The notes beneath the pieces were generated by a model, which was given only the letters and a program-made list of their open reading frames with translations, was not told the DNA's origin and did not search any database. Of a stretch of DNA of 64,000 nucleotides, positions 25,671 through 34,678 are shown piece after piece. The position numbers were made by a program, and so were the translations under genes. The DNA is from Desulfovibrio mangrovi (lineage in GTDB: Bacteria > Desulfobacterota > Desulfovibrionia > Desulfovibrionales > Desulfovibrionaceae). The DNA lies in NCBI RefSeq assembly GCF_026230175.1, contig NZ_CP104208.1, positions 2,356,001-2,420,000 of the forward strand, in the 5' to 3' direction. Within the stretch, counting starts at the first letter, position 1, and each line of letters starts with the position of its first letter.

Positions 25671-26402
25671 TCAGAGCAAACGCTCGGCGTACCGGAACGG
25701 CATGCCGACTTCCTTGAATTTGCGTACCGTGGTTTGCACGTCGTATTCCACAAAACGCACCTGCAGTTCCCACGTTTCCGTATCCCAGAGCACGTATTTC
25801 GCCCTGCGGTCACCGTCGCGGGGTTGCCCCACCGCGCCGATGTTGATGAGGTAGCGCTTGCTGCGGTCCAGATAATGCACCCCTTCCGCCAGCGGACCGC
25901 GTATGATGCGCCCGGCCTTCATCTCCACAAGCTCAAGCTCGTGGGTGTGCCCGATAAAGGCAAGGGGTTCCGCAAAGGCGTCGAAAAGCTCGGCAACCTG
26001 CTTCGTCCCCTGCTCATACAGGTACTTGAGCGCCGAATCCGGCGGCAGACCGTGCACGAAGAGAGCCCCGTGCCGCGACAGCGACATGGGAAAGCCGGCT
26101 ATGTATTCCACGACTTCCTCGCTGACCAGCTCGCAGGTGCGCTGCAGGGCTTCCCGGGACTGGGGGTTGAACCAGTTGCGACACTTGGAACGCGTCACAC
26201 CAAGCTCGTGGTTGCCCATGACGGAAAGCACCCCCAGTTCGCGTACCAGCCGCACGCAGGCTTCAGGGTCCGGGCCATAGCCCAGATTGTCGCCAAGTGA
26301 AATGATCTCCGCCGGTGGCGGCACCTGCTGTTTCATGTCGGCAAGCACGCTTTGAAAGGCTTCCAGATTGCCGTGAATATCCGAGAGTACTGCTATTTGC
26401 AT
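25671..26402 (-). CDS. calcineurin-like metallophosphoesterase
   Basis: A 243-residue dinuclear-metal phosphoesterase. All motifs are in order: LSDIHGNLEA, GDNLGYGPDP, MGNHELG, FVHGLPP and GHTHELE. It belongs to the YfcE/Calcineurin-like 2 group, which includes protein phosphatases and phosphodiesterases. Position directly before the Ser/Thr kinase gene makes protein dephosphorylation a reasonable guess, not shown by sequence. No clear ribosome-binding site precedes ATG 26402. It is divergent from gnd. Confidence 0.9.
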   Translation of the reverse strand: MQIAVLSDIHGNLEAFQSVLADMKQQVPPPAEIISLGDNLGYGPDPEACVRLVRELGVLSVMGNHELGVTRSKCRNWFNPQSREALQRTCELVSEEVVEYIAGFPMSLSRHGALFVHGLPPDSALKYLYEQGTKQVAELFDAFAEPLAFIGHTHELELVEMKAGRIIRGPLAEGVHYLDRSKRYLINIGAVGQPRDGDRRAKYVLWDTETWELQVRFVEYDVQTTVRKFKEVGMPFRYAERLL

Positions 26403-26590
26403 GGATGCAAGGTAACAAGAAAAAGGCCGCAGGCAAATGCCGTATTTCACCCACACCAGGACGACCGCACAAGCCGAGCCCTCCCTCACCCCAAACAGCA
26501 AGCAGCTCATGCTGGGGCGGTGTAAAGATGCGGGAAAAGAAGCATTGCAATACCCCGTTTTCTGACGACGCCCTAATAATACGCAGCGCG

Positions 26591-26619
26591 TTGCCACGTC
26601 CATCCGGCTGTTGTACCAT
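26591..26619 (+). promoter_or_regulatory. promoter of gnd-zwf
   Basis: TTGCCA (26591-26596), a 17-bp spacer and TACCAT (26614-26619) preceded directly by TG. The predicted leader to ATG 26679 is about 53 nt. Confidence 0.55.
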
Positions 26620-26678
26620 GCAGTGTGGCTCCAGCCCTTCACGGAGCATGGAACGCAGATAAACACAGGGAGATTCCC

Positions 26679-27578
26679 ATGCAGATTGCCATGATCGGAC
26701 TCGGAAGAATGGGCATGAACATGACCCGCCGTCTGCTTAAGGACGGACATGACGTGGTGGTGTGGAACCGTTCTGCCGACAAAGTACAGCAGATAGTGGC
26801 GGAAGGAGCTCGCGGAGCAGAGCATCTGGAAGACCTGAATCATATGCTCGCACCGCGCCGTACAGTCTGGTGCATGCTGCCTGCGGGCGATGTGACCCGC
26901 CAGACGCTGAAAACGCTGGGCGGCATACTCTCCCCTGATGACCTTGTGGTAGAAGGCGGTAATTCCTACTGGCGGGATGATGCCGCCAACGCAGCCCTGT
27001 TGGCCGAAAAAGGCATAGGCTATGTTGATGCAGGGGTTTCCGGCGGCATATGGGGACTTGAGATAGGCTACTGTACCATGGTCGGCGGGGCGCAGGAACA
27101 TGTTGCCCTGCTCACGCCCGCGCTGGATTCGCTGGCTCCGGAGCAGGGCTGGAAGCATGTGGGCCCCGTAGGTTCCGGCCACTTCGTCAAGATGGTACAC
27201 AACGGCATAGAATACGCCCTGATGGAAGCCTATGGTGAAGGGTTTGACCTGATGCGCAACGGCCCCTTTGAAAGTTTGGATCTGCAAGGCATTGCCGCCC
27301 TGTGGAACAGGGGCAGCGTAGTACGTTCGTGGCTGCTGGAACTGCTGGACAGCGCCCTGAGCAAGAACCCTGACCTTTCCGGTCTCAAGGGCTATGTAGA
27401 AGATTCCGGCGAAGGCCGCTGGACCGTGCTGGAAACCGTGCACCACGGCGTAGCTGCCCCCGTGCTCGCGCAAGCCCTTTACCAGCGATTTGCCTCCCGT
27501 CAGGACAACGCCTTTTCCAACCGCGTTCTGGCGGCTCTGCGCAACGAATTCGGCGGGCACGCCGTGAAGAAGGACTAG
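26679..27578 (+). CDS. gnd: 6-phosphogluconate dehydrogenase, short decarboxylating type
   Basis: A 299-residue enzyme of the short (YqeC/GndA-like) branch, about 170 residues shorter than the classical enzyme. The dinucleotide site is MIGLGRMGMNM; the substrate residues lie in VVEGGNSYWRDD and VSGGIWGLEIGYCTM; the catalytic Lys is in GHFVKMVHNGIEYA. It converts 6-phosphogluconate to ribulose 5-phosphate. AGGGAGA precedes ATG 26679. Zwf follows 5 bp later, giving the oxidative pentose-phosphate steps, but no 6-phosphogluconolactonase gene is present nearby. Confidence 0.95.
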   Translation: MQIAMIGLGRMGMNMTRRLLKDGHDVVVWNRSADKVQQIVAEGARGAEHLEDLNHMLAPRRTVWCMLPAGDVTRQTLKTLGGILSPDDLVVEGGNSYWRDDAANAALLAEKGIGYVDAGVSGGIWGLEIGYCTMVGGAQEHVALLTPALDSLAPEQGWKHVGPVGSGHFVKMVHNGIEYALMEAYGEGFDLMRNGPFESLDLQGIAALWNRGSVVRSWLLELLDSALSKNPDLSGLKGYVEDSGEGRWTVLETVHHGVAAPVLAQALYQRFASRQDNAFSNRVLAALRNEFGGHAVKKD

Positions 27579-27583
27579 CCCTC

Positions 27584-29149
27584 ATGGATCTGGAATACGC
27601 TCTCAGCCAGACCAATGTCTGCGCCGAACAACAGGCAGAAGACTGTGGCATCATTGTCTTTGGTGCCTCCGGCGACCTTGTGCACCGAAAACTCATTCCG
27701 GCCCTGTATGGACTGATGCGCCGCCGCCTGCTGCCCCCGCGTTTTTACATTCTGGGTTTTGCCCGTTCGGACATCTCAGAAGAGACTTTCCGCGAACGCA
27801 TGCGCAAAGCCATTATCGACGCTCATGGGGAACAGCCGCCGGACATGCTTAACGGCTTTCTGGCCATGTGCCGCTACTCCGCAGGCGACTATAACGATCC
27901 CGCAGCCTATAACAGGCTTGCAGGCCGCTGCTCCGTCTGCGACAAGGATTTTGATTCTTCGGGCAACCGCCTGTTCTACCTTGCGCTGCCTCCCGAACTG
28001 CATCCGGTTGTCGTCGAACGTCTGGCTGAGACAGGAATGACAGCAGAAGGTCCGGATCGCAACCCTTGGGCCCGCGTGGTCTTTGAAAAACCCTTCGGCC
28101 ACGACCTGCAATCCGCCATCGCGTTGGATAACCGCCTTGCCCGCGTGATTGCCTCGCACCAGATTTTCCGCATGGATCACTATCTGGGCAAGGAAACCGT
28201 GCAATCCGTGCTCATGTTCCGCTTTGCCAATGCCATATTCGAACCACTGTGGAACAGAAGCTATATCGACCATGTGCAGATCTCCACGCTGGAATCCATC
28301 GGCGTTGAGCATCGCGGCGGTTACTATGATCAGGCAGGCTGCCTGCGCGACATGTTCCAGAACCACATGTTGCAGATGCTGGCCATAACCGCGATGGAGC
28401 CGCCCATCTCCTTTTATGCGGACAGGGTGCGGGAAGAAAGGACCAAACTGCTGCGCTCCATACGCCCGTGGTCCATGGATGATCTCGGCAGCTGGATCGT
28501 ACGCGGTCAGTATGCTGCGTCTCCGGCAAGTTCCTCTTCACTGCCGGACTACAACAGCGAGCACGGCGTGCGCCCTGATTCCACTACGGAAACCTATGTG
28601 GCTGCCAAACTACTTATCGATAACTGGCGATGGCAGGGCGTGCCCTTCTACCTGCGTTCCGGCAAGGGCCTGCAGCGCAAATCGTCGGAAATTGCAGTCA
28701 CCTTCAAGCGTGTGCCCTATTCCATGTTCGGCATGACCTCCAAGGCGCAGATGCCTGCCAACGTGCTCATTCTGAAAATACAGCCCGATGAAGGCATCGA
28801 CCTGACAATCCAGACCAAACAGCCCGGCCCCAAATCCTGCATGTCTTCCATGGCGCTTTCCTTCAAATATCAGGAAGTGTTCGGCATCACGCCCCCAAAC
28901 GCCTATGAACGCCTGCTGCTGGACTGCATGCAGGGCGACCGCACCCTGTTCTGGTCACGAGAAGGCGTAGAGGCGGCATGGCAGCTCATTGATCCTGTGC
29001 TTGCCGCGTGGCGTGAGAAACCGCACCTATGCCCCCTGCACCGTTACCCCGTAGGCAGCTGGGGGCCGGAAGCGGCAGACGAACTTGTCCGCAAAGAAGG
29101 CAGACGCTGGCGCAGGCCGCCTGAAATGGCGGGTACGCATGAGTTATGA
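27584..29149 (+). CDS. zwf: glucose-6-phosphate 1-dehydrogenase
   Basis: A 521-residue enzyme oxidising glucose 6-phosphate to the lactone with NAD(P). The nucleotide motif is FGASGDLVHRKLIPALY; the active-site stretch is FRMDHYLGKETVQ with the conserved His and Lys; EKPFGHDL is also present. Full length. It begins 5 bp after gnd, so the two are translated together. An SD-like AAGGAG sits just after its stop codon with no gene behind it. Confidence 0.96.
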   Translation: MDLEYALSQTNVCAEQQAEDCGIIVFGASGDLVHRKLIPALYGLMRRRLLPPRFYILGFARSDISEETFRERMRKAIIDAHGEQPPDMLNGFLAMCRYSAGDYNDPAAYNRLAGRCSVCDKDFDSSGNRLFYLALPPELHPVVVERLAETGMTAEGPDRNPWARVVFEKPFGHDLQSAIALDNRLARVIASHQIFRMDHYLGKETVQSVLMFRFANAIFEPLWNRSYIDHVQISTLESIGVEHRGGYYDQAGCLRDMFQNHMLQMLAITAMEPPISFYADRVREERTKLLRSIRPWSMDDLGSWIVRGQYAASPASSSSLPDYNSEHGVRPDSTTETYVAAKLLIDNWRWQGVPFYLRSGKGLQRKSSEIAVTFKRVPYSMFGMTSKAQMPANVLILKIQPDEGIDLTIQTKQPGPKSCMSSMALSFKYQEVFGITPPNAYERLLLDCMQGDRTLFWSREGVEAAWQLIDPVLAAWREKPHLCPLHRYPVGSWGPEAADELVRKEGRRWRRPPEMAGTHEL

Positions 29150-29299
29150 AAGGAGCGGAAGTCTCCAACGATTCATCACTCTAGCCAATTGCCTTTCGGT
29201 CCAAATTCGTCTATCGCTAACAACTCTGGAGTCGCGGCCCCGAAACCATAATGCTTTTCTCAGCAAACCAAGACCGGACGCATCCGGCATGAATACACA

Positions 29300-29956
29300 A
29301 TGCGCAAGGCTTCCATAGGACTTACCCCCGAGGGCGTACCCTCGCTTGCCCTGACCGGCCTCGCCACGCTCGCCTTCGGCATGCTTGGCTGGTGGCCCCT
29401 TACCATCGTGTTTCTCGTCCTGTTCTGGTTCTGCCTCCACTTCTTCCGCGATCCCGAGCGCGTGGTTCCTACCGATTCCGGTCTGGCGATCAGCCCCGCT
29501 GACGGCAAGGTCATCAAGATCCAGCCCATGCCCGACCCCTTCACCGGCGAACCCCGCCAGTGCATCTGCATTTTCATGAACGTGTTCAGCGTGCATGTGA
29601 ACCGTTCCCCCGTGAGTGCCACGGTCGCCGGTATCAAGTATCACCCCGGCAAGTACCTGAACGCCGCATGGGACAAGGCCAGCACCGACAACGAACGTTG
29701 CGCCTACAACCTGCAGGACACCGAAGGCCGCCACTGGACCATGGTGCAGATCGCCGGTCTCATCGCCCGCCGCATTGTATGCCGTGTGGATGAAGGTGAT
29801 TCCCTGAACCGCGGAGAGCGCTTCGGCATGATCAAATTCGGCTCACGGGTTGACCTTTACATGCCGGACGACTATGTTCCCTCTGTAAGCATCGGCGAAC
29901 AGGTCTTCGCCGGCCAGACCGTTCTGGCACATCGTCCGAACGAGAACGGCAACTAA
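29300..29956 (+). CDS. psd: phosphatidylserine decarboxylase proenzyme
   Basis: A 218-residue archaeal/short-type phosphatidylserine decarboxylase. An N-terminal membrane segment ([20 protein letters not shown]) precedes FFRDPER and SPADGKV. Self-cleavage should occur at Gly-Ser in KFGSRVDLY, creating the pyruvoyl group. It makes phosphatidylethanolamine from phosphatidylserine at the inner membrane. It is followed 36 bp later by pssA, which supplies its substrate. No strong ribosome-binding site is seen before ATG 29300. Confidence 0.94.
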   Translation: MRKASIGLTPEGVPSLALTGLATLAFGMLGWWPLTIVFLVLFWFCLHFFRDPERVVPTDSGLAISPADGKVIKIQPMPDPFTGEPRQCICIFMNVFSVHVNRSPVSATVAGIKYHPGKYLNAAWDKASTDNERCAYNLQDTEGRHWTMVQIAGLIARRIVCRVDEGDSLNRGERFGMIKFGSRVDLYMPDDYVPSVSIGEQVFAGQTVLAHRPNENGN

Positions 29957-29992
29957 ACGTAGCAACTACACACTGATACATTGGCAAAAGGC

Positions 29993-30757
29993 ATGAGCGA
30001 ACAGCGCAAAACTCCCCGCAAGGGTGTCTACATCCTCCCCAATCTCTTCACCACGGCAAGCCTGTTTTCAGGCTTCATGGGGTTGATTTGGGCGGCTGCG
30101 GGCAATTTTGAGATGTGCGCCATGGCCATTCTGTTCTCCGCCCTCATGGACGGTCTGGACGGAAAGGTCGCCCGCCTGACCAATACTGCCAGTGAATTCG
30201 GTGTGCAGTACGACTCTCTGGCCGACTGCTGCGCATTCTGCCTGATTCCCGCCTTCATGGTCTATCAGTGGCATCTGCACGCATTCGGCCGCCTCGGCAT
30301 TGCCGTGGCGTTCCTCTTTGCCGCTTGCGGTGCCTTGCGGCTTGCGCGGTTCAACGTATCCACCGCCGTAACGCCCAAAAAGTTTTTCATCGGCCTGCCT
30401 ACCCCCGCCGGGGGCTGCACGCTGGCCACCATGGTGTTTTTCGCACCCTACCTGCCTGAGAGCATGATGCGCTTCTTCCCTGCGCTTGTTCTCGGCACCA
30501 CGTTCGTATCGGCTTTCCTCATGGTCAGCCGTATCCGATACGCTTCCTTCAAGGAATACGGGTTCCTCAAGGCCCATCCGTTCAGCTCGATGGTTTCTGC
30601 CATCCTCCTCTTCGTGCTCATTATTAGTGAGCCGAAGCTGCTGGGATTCCTGGTGTTTGCGGGCTACATTATTTCCGGCCCCATTTACACCTTCCTATTC
30701 CTATCCCGGCGCTCTTCCAAGCTACTAGGTGACCTAAGCACCGGTCACAGCGAGTAG
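29993..30757 (+). CDS. pssA: CDP-diacylglycerol-serine O-phosphatidyltransferase
   Basis: A 254-residue integral membrane enzyme of the CDP-alcohol phosphatidyltransferase family. The catalytic motif DG-x2-AR-x8-G-x3-D-x3-D is seen in DGLDGKVARLTNTASEFG followed by VQYDSLAD. About seven TM helices. It makes phosphatidylserine for the neighbouring Psd. ATG 29993 is used; an in-frame TTG at 29981 would add four residues, and neither has a good ribosome-binding site. The psd-pssA pair next to leu genes is an arrangement seen in several phyla. Confidence 0.94.
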   Translation: MSEQRKTPRKGVYILPNLFTTASLFSGFMGLIWAAAGNFEMCAMAILFSALMDGLDGKVARLTNTASEFGVQYDSLADCCAFCLIPAFMVYQWHLHAFGRLGIAVAFLFAACGALRLARFNVSTAVTPKKFFIGLPTPAGGCTLATMVFFAPYLPESMMRFFPALVLGTTFVSAFLMVSRIRYASFKEYGFLKAHPFSSMVSAILLFVLIISEPKLLGFLVFAGYIISGPIYTFLFLSRRSSKLLGDLSTGHSE

Positions 30758-30790
30758 TCGCTCTCTACTTCCCCATTTACCAATTTTGTG

Positions 30791-30796
30791 TATACT
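30791..30796 (+). promoter_or_regulatory. -10 element of the leu operon leader
   Basis: TATACT, preceded by GTG. No good -35 lies 17 bp upstream, so the site could need an activator. A start near 30803 would give a leader of about 250 nt before leuA. Confidence 0.45.
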
Positions 30797-30870
30797 CCGT
30801 CGGCCCCTAAGCTAACGGAGCACAGACAGAACGCGGAACAGGTCCGCACAAGGCCATAGGAGCAGACCTC

Positions 30871-30957
30871 ATGGCACACGCAGTCGTAACTATCGATTTC
30901 AGACAACTGCATCATCTGTCGTTCGTCAGACAGTTCGCCAACCTGCGACTATCCTGA
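30871..30957 (+). CDS. candidate leucine leader peptide before leuA
   Basis: A 28-codon frame starting at ATG 30871 with a good AGGAG at 30857-30861 and TGA stop at 30955. The peptide has four leucines (three CTG and one CTA) and three valines plus one isoleucine, so it is enriched in branched-chain residues; LHHL and NLRL hold the leucines. Hairpins follow: TCCGGC/GCCGGA around GCAA (30961-30976) directly after the stop, and the GC-rich palindrome GCGGCGCGCGCCGC (31020-31033) followed by TTT, 18 bp before leuA. This looks like a transcription-attenuation leader, but the second hairpin has a poor U-tract and the peptide is not a known family. Confidence 0.55.
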   Translation: MAHAVVTIDFRQLHHLSFVRQFANLRLS

Positions 30958-31051
30958 GCATCCGGCGCAAGCCGGACACAAGGATTGTCAATGATTCCGA
31001 ACAACAACGAACAACAGACGCGGCGCGCGCCGCTTTAAAAGGAGCATAATC

Positions 31052-32575
31052 ATGTCTGACAAGGTTTTCATTTTCGATACCACCCTGCGTGATGGCGAGC
31101 AGTCCCCCGGTGCAACCATGAACATGCGCGAGAAGATCCGTCTCGCACGCCAGTTGGAAATCCTTGGCGTAGACATCATGGAAGCCGGTTTCCCCGCAGC
31201 CAGCCAGGGCGATTTTGAAGCCGTCAAGGCCATTGCCGAGACCATCAAGGACGTACAGGTTGCCGGCCTGTGCCGCGCCATCCAGCCGGATATCGACCGC
31301 TGCTGGGAGGCCATCAAGGGCGCAGCGGATCCCCGCATTCACACCTTTATCGCCACCAGCCCCGTGCACATGCAGTACAAGCTGCGCAAATCCCCGGAGC
31401 AGGTGATCGAAATGGCCCGTGAGGCCGTGAAGTATGCAGCGCGCTACACCTCCAACGTTGAATTCTCCGCCGAAGACGCTTCGCGCTCCGACTGGGACTT
31501 CCTCGCCCGTGTGGTAGAGACCGCCATTGACGCCGGTGCAACCACCATCAACATTCCTGACACCGTGGGCTATGCCCAGCCGCAGGAATTCGGTGAAATG
31601 GTCGCCTATGTCATGGAAAAGGCCTCAAACAGCCACAAGGCCATCTTCAGCGTGCACTGCCACAACGACCTCGGTCTGGCCGTAGCCAACACGCTCTCCG
31701 CACTCAAGGCAGGTGCGCGTCAGGCGGAAGTGACCATCAGCGGCATCGGCGAACGCGCAGGCAACGCCGCGCTGGAAGAAGTGATCATGGCCATGCGCAC
31801 GCGCTCCGGCTACTACCAGTTGGAAAACCGCATCAAGACCGAGCAGCTCTTCCCCACCTGCCGCCTGCTCTCCATGATCATCGGCCAGCCCATCCCGCCC
31901 TACAAGGCCATTGTGGGTCCCAACGCCTTTGCCCATGAATCCGGTATCCATCAGGACGGCATGCTCAAGAACCGCGAAACCTACGAAATCATGACCCCCG
32001 AATCCGTGGGCCGTCTCAAGACCGACATCGTGCTCGGCAAGCACTCCGGCCGCAACGCCATCAAGGGCAAGGTCGAGGAACTGGGCTACAAGCTCGATGA
32101 CGAACAGATTCAGGTGGTCTTCGAAGCCATCAAGGGCCTCGCCGACAAGAAGGAAAAGGTGTATGACGAAGATGTGGAAGCCCTCATCCTCGAAGAGGTC
32201 TTCCGCATTCCGGACAAGTTCCGTCTCAAGCACCTGTCCGTACAGGCCAGCGACGTGGGCGTGCCGCCCTCTTCCGCCGTGGTCATGGAAGTGAACGGCG
32301 AAGAAAAGCAGCACACCACCTTCGGCGTGGGCCCCATTGATGCGGTGTTCAACGCCATTGCACAGATTGTGGGCCGTAACCCCCAGCTCAAGCGCTACAC
32401 CGTAAACGCCATTACCGGCGGCAGCGATGCGCAGGGTGAAGTTACCGTACGCCTCGAAGAAAACGGCATGGAAACCGTGGGACGCGGTTCCGCTCCAGAT
32501 ATTATCGTAGCCAGCGCGCGTGCATACCTGAACGCGCTCAACCGTCTGGCCAAGAAGGAACAGGAGGACAAATAG
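31052..32575 (+). CDS. leuA: 2-isopropylmalate synthase
   Basis: A 507-residue enzyme condensing acetyl-CoA with 2-oxoisovalerate, first step of leucine synthesis. The catalytic TIM barrel begins FDTTLRDGEQSPGATM and has the metal-binding HCHNDLGLA. The C-terminal regulatory LeuA dimer domain (leucine feedback) is present from about residue 390 (VGPIDAVFNAIAQIVGRNPQ). AAAAGGAG precedes ATG 31052. First gene of leuACDB. Confidence 0.97.
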   Translation: MSDKVFIFDTTLRDGEQSPGATMNMREKIRLARQLEILGVDIMEAGFPAASQGDFEAVKAIAETIKDVQVAGLCRAIQPDIDRCWEAIKGAADPRIHTFIATSPVHMQYKLRKSPEQVIEMAREAVKYAARYTSNVEFSAEDASRSDWDFLARVVETAIDAGATTINIPDTVGYAQPQEFGEMVAYVMEKASNSHKAIFSVHCHNDLGLAVANTLSALKAGARQAEVTISGIGERAGNAALEEVIMAMRTRSGYYQLENRIKTEQLFPTCRLLSMIIGQPIPPYKAIVGPNAFAHESGIHQDGMLKNRETYEIMTPESVGRLKTDIVLGKHSGRNAIKGKVEELGYKLDDEQIQVVFEAIKGLADKKEKVYDEDVEALILEEVFRIPDKFRLKHLSVQASDVGVPPSSAVVMEVNGEEKQHTTFGVGPIDAVFNAIAQIVGRNPQLKRYTVNAITGGSDAQGEVTVRLEENGMETVGRGSAPDIIVASARAYLNALNRLAKKEQEDK

Positions 32576-32576
32576 G

Positions 32577-33833
32577 ATGGCTCATACCCTCGCGCAGAAG
32601 ATTCTGCAGAAGCACACCGACCAGCAGATCACCGAGGCGGGACAGATCGTCCAGTGCAACGTCTCGCTGGCGCTGGCCAACGACATCACAGCACCGCTGG
32701 CCATCAAGTCCTTCCGCGCCATGGGCGCAAAGAAGGTGTTTGACAAGGACCGCGTAGCACTCGTCATGGACCACTTCACCCCGCAGAAGGATATTGAATC
32801 CGCCATTCAGGTAAAGGGTGTACGCGAGTTCGCTGAAGAACAGAACATTACCCACTACTACGAAGGCGGCGACTGCGGCGTGGAACACGCCCTGCTGCCC
32901 GAACTGGGCCTTGTCGGCCCCGGCGATATCGTGGTGGGCGCGGATTCCCACACCTGCACCTACGGCGGCCTCGGCGCGTTTGCGACCGGCCTCGGCTCCA
33001 CCGACGTAGCCGGTGCCATGGCGCTGGGCAGCACCTGGTTCAAGGTGCCCCCGACCATCAAGGTGGAATACAACGGCACCTTGCCCGCCCATGTGGGCGC
33101 CAAGGACCTTATCCTCAAGCTCATCGGTGAGATCGGCGTTGCCGGTGCCCTGTACAAGGCCCTCGAATTCGGCGGACCCGTTGTGGACGCCCTCGACGTG
33201 GAAGGCCGCATGTGCATCGCCAACATGGCCATTGAAGCAGGCGGCAAGTGCGGCCTGTTCCCCGTAGACGAAAAGACCATCGCCTACACTGCGGCTCGCG
33301 GACGCAAGGACAGCCCCATGACCGCCGATGCCGGTGCCGTGTATGAACGCATCGTCAGCTTTGACGTATCCGGCATGTCGCCGCAGATCGCCTGCCCGCA
33401 CCTGCCCGAAAACGTGAAGCCCGTGGAAGAAGTGAAGAACGTGCGTCTCAACCAGGTTGTGGTCGGTTCCTGCACCAACGGCCGCATCAGCGACCTGCGT
33501 GAAGCCGCAGCCATACTCAAGGGTCGCAAGGTTGCCAAGCACGTACGCACCATCATCCTGCCCGCCACCCCCGGCATCTGGAAGCAGGCGCTGAAGGAAG
33601 GCCTTATCGAGATCTTCATGGATGCAGGCTGCATCGTCGGTCCCGCCACCTGCGGTCCCTGCCTTGGCGGCCACATGGGCATTCTGGCGGACGGTGAAGT
33701 GGCCATTGCCACCACCAACAGAAACTTCAAGGGCCGCATGGGCAGCCTTGAGTCGGAAGTGTACCTCTCCAGCCCCTGCGTTGCTGCGGCATCCGCCATT
33801 GCCGGCGAAATCGCCGACCCGCGCAAGCTGTAG
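32577..33833 (+). CDS. leuC: 3-isopropylmalate dehydratase large subunit
   Basis: A 418-residue aconitase-family subunit of the short (HACN/type 2) branch. [4Fe-4S] ligands are seen in VGSCTNGR and GPATCGPCLGGH; VGADSHTCTYGG and DHFTPQ are also conserved. It isomerises 2- to 3-isopropylmalate with LeuD. It starts one base after the leuA stop with CAGGAGGA inside the leuA end, so it is translationally coupled. Confidence 0.97.
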   Translation: MAHTLAQKILQKHTDQQITEAGQIVQCNVSLALANDITAPLAIKSFRAMGAKKVFDKDRVALVMDHFTPQKDIESAIQVKGVREFAEEQNITHYYEGGDCGVEHALLPELGLVGPGDIVVGADSHTCTYGGLGAFATGLGSTDVAGAMALGSTWFKVPPTIKVEYNGTLPAHVGAKDLILKLIGEIGVAGALYKALEFGGPVVDALDVEGRMCIANMAIEAGGKCGLFPVDEKTIAYTAARGRKDSPMTADAGAVYERIVSFDVSGMSPQIACPHLPENVKPVEEVKNVRLNQVVVGSCTNGRISDLREAAAILKGRKVAKHVRTIILPATPGIWKQALKEGLIEIFMDAGCIVGPATCGPCLGGHMGILADGEVAIATTNRNFKGRMGSLESEVYLSSPCVAAASAIAGEIADPRKL

Positions 33834-33842
33834 GAGAGACAG

Positions 33843-33865
33843 AGGGGATCATCCCCCTGCACCCC
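33843..33865. repeat. short palindromic repeat between leuC and leuD
   Basis: 23 bp that match 21 of 23 positions at 34485-34507. The core is the palindrome GGGGAT-C-ATCCCC (33844-33856) followed by CTGCACCCC. It looks like a short copy of a genomic REP-type element. Confidence 0.6.
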
Positions 33866-33937
33866 GCATAAGCGATGTACATCCGGTGTTCTGCTCCGGC
33901 GCTTCCGGCAACAGGACCGATAAGAGGAGTTTATATC

Positions 33938-34432
33938 ATGAGTTATCAGGGTACTGCCCATAAAGTCGGCGATCATATCGATACCGACGCCATCATCCCC
34001 GCCCGCTTCCTCGTCACCACCGACGTGAAGGAGCTGGGGGCCAACTGCATGGAAGGCCTCGAAGCTGGCTGGATCAAGCGCGTCAAAGAAGGCGACATCA
34101 TGGTCGGCGGCGAAAACTTCGGCTGCGGCTCCTCCCGAGAGCACGCCCCGCTCTCCATTCTGGGCGCAGGCATCCCCGTGGTTGTGGCGCACTCCTTCGC
34201 ACGCATCTTCTACCGCAACAGCTTCAACATGGGCCTGCTGCTCATTGAAGTGGGCGATGACATCAACAAGATCAACGACCGCGACGAAATCAGCATCGAC
34301 GTGGAAAAAGGCGTCATCACCAACAAGACCACCGGCACGGAAATCACCTATCCTCCGCTGCCCGAGTTCATGCGCGAGTTCCTCACCAAGGGCGGCCTCA
34401 TCCCCTACGTGAAGGAAAAACTGGGCGCTTAG
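33938..34432 (+). CDS. leuD: 3-isopropylmalate dehydratase small subunit
   Basis: A 164-residue swivelling-domain subunit. The hallmarks are [29 protein letters not shown] and [14 protein letters not shown]. It completes the LeuCD enzyme. ATG 33938 follows AAGAGGAG; the frame extends 21 codons upstream without similarity. It is separated from leuC by 104 bp with a small palindromic repeat. Confidence 0.97.
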   Translation: MSYQGTAHKVGDHIDTDAIIPARFLVTTDVKELGANCMEGLEAGWIKRVKEGDIMVGGENFGCGSSREHAPLSILGAGIPVVVAHSFARIFYRNSFNMGLLLIEVGDDINKINDRDEISIDVEKGVITNKTTGTEITYPPLPEFMREFLTKGGLIPYVKEKLGA

Positions 34433-34481
34433 GTTGATGCAGAATCTGTTTTGAGTGTTTTTCGTTTTTTGTCTTCGATGA

Positions 34482-34593
34482 GCAGGGGGATAATCCCCCT
34501 GCACCCCTGACAGCGGGATACGCCGTACCTGCGTTGGCAAACGCGGCCTGCTGTAAAGACCCGTCCGCGGGTCAAGGGGGGCGTTCCCCCCTT
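34482..34593. repeat. REP-like palindromic element between leuD and leuB
   Basis: The 246-bp leuD-leuB gap contains two G/C-run hairpins: GCAGGGGGA (34482-34490) with TCCCCCTGC (34494-34502), and AAGGGGGG (34574-34581) with CCCCCCTT (34586-34593), followed by GGGCAGAGCCC-type symmetry near 34605. No gene is present. The left hairpin repeats the leuC-leuD element. It is probably a dispersed intergenic repeat that may affect mRNA stability within the operon. Confidence 0.7.
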
Positions 34594-34678
34594 GCGGGTG
34601 CAGGGCAGAGCCCGCCCGCCGGAGGCAAAAAAACATTCCTCAACAAAAATACAAAATTTCCCATTACGGAAGAAAGCC

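Noticed and set aside
26403-27560. Long minus-strand extension of the metallophosphatase frame across the gnd gene
   Set aside because: The family similarity begins at ATG 26402; the upstream part is antisense to gnd and to the promoter region.
29981-29992. TTG start for pssA
   Set aside because: It adds only four residues and has no ribosome-binding site; ATG 29993 is no better supported but is the more usual codon.
33284-34636. 450-codon minus-strand frame across leuC, leuD and their gaps
   Set aside because: Antisense to the leu genes; its part in the gap translates only the REP-like repeat.
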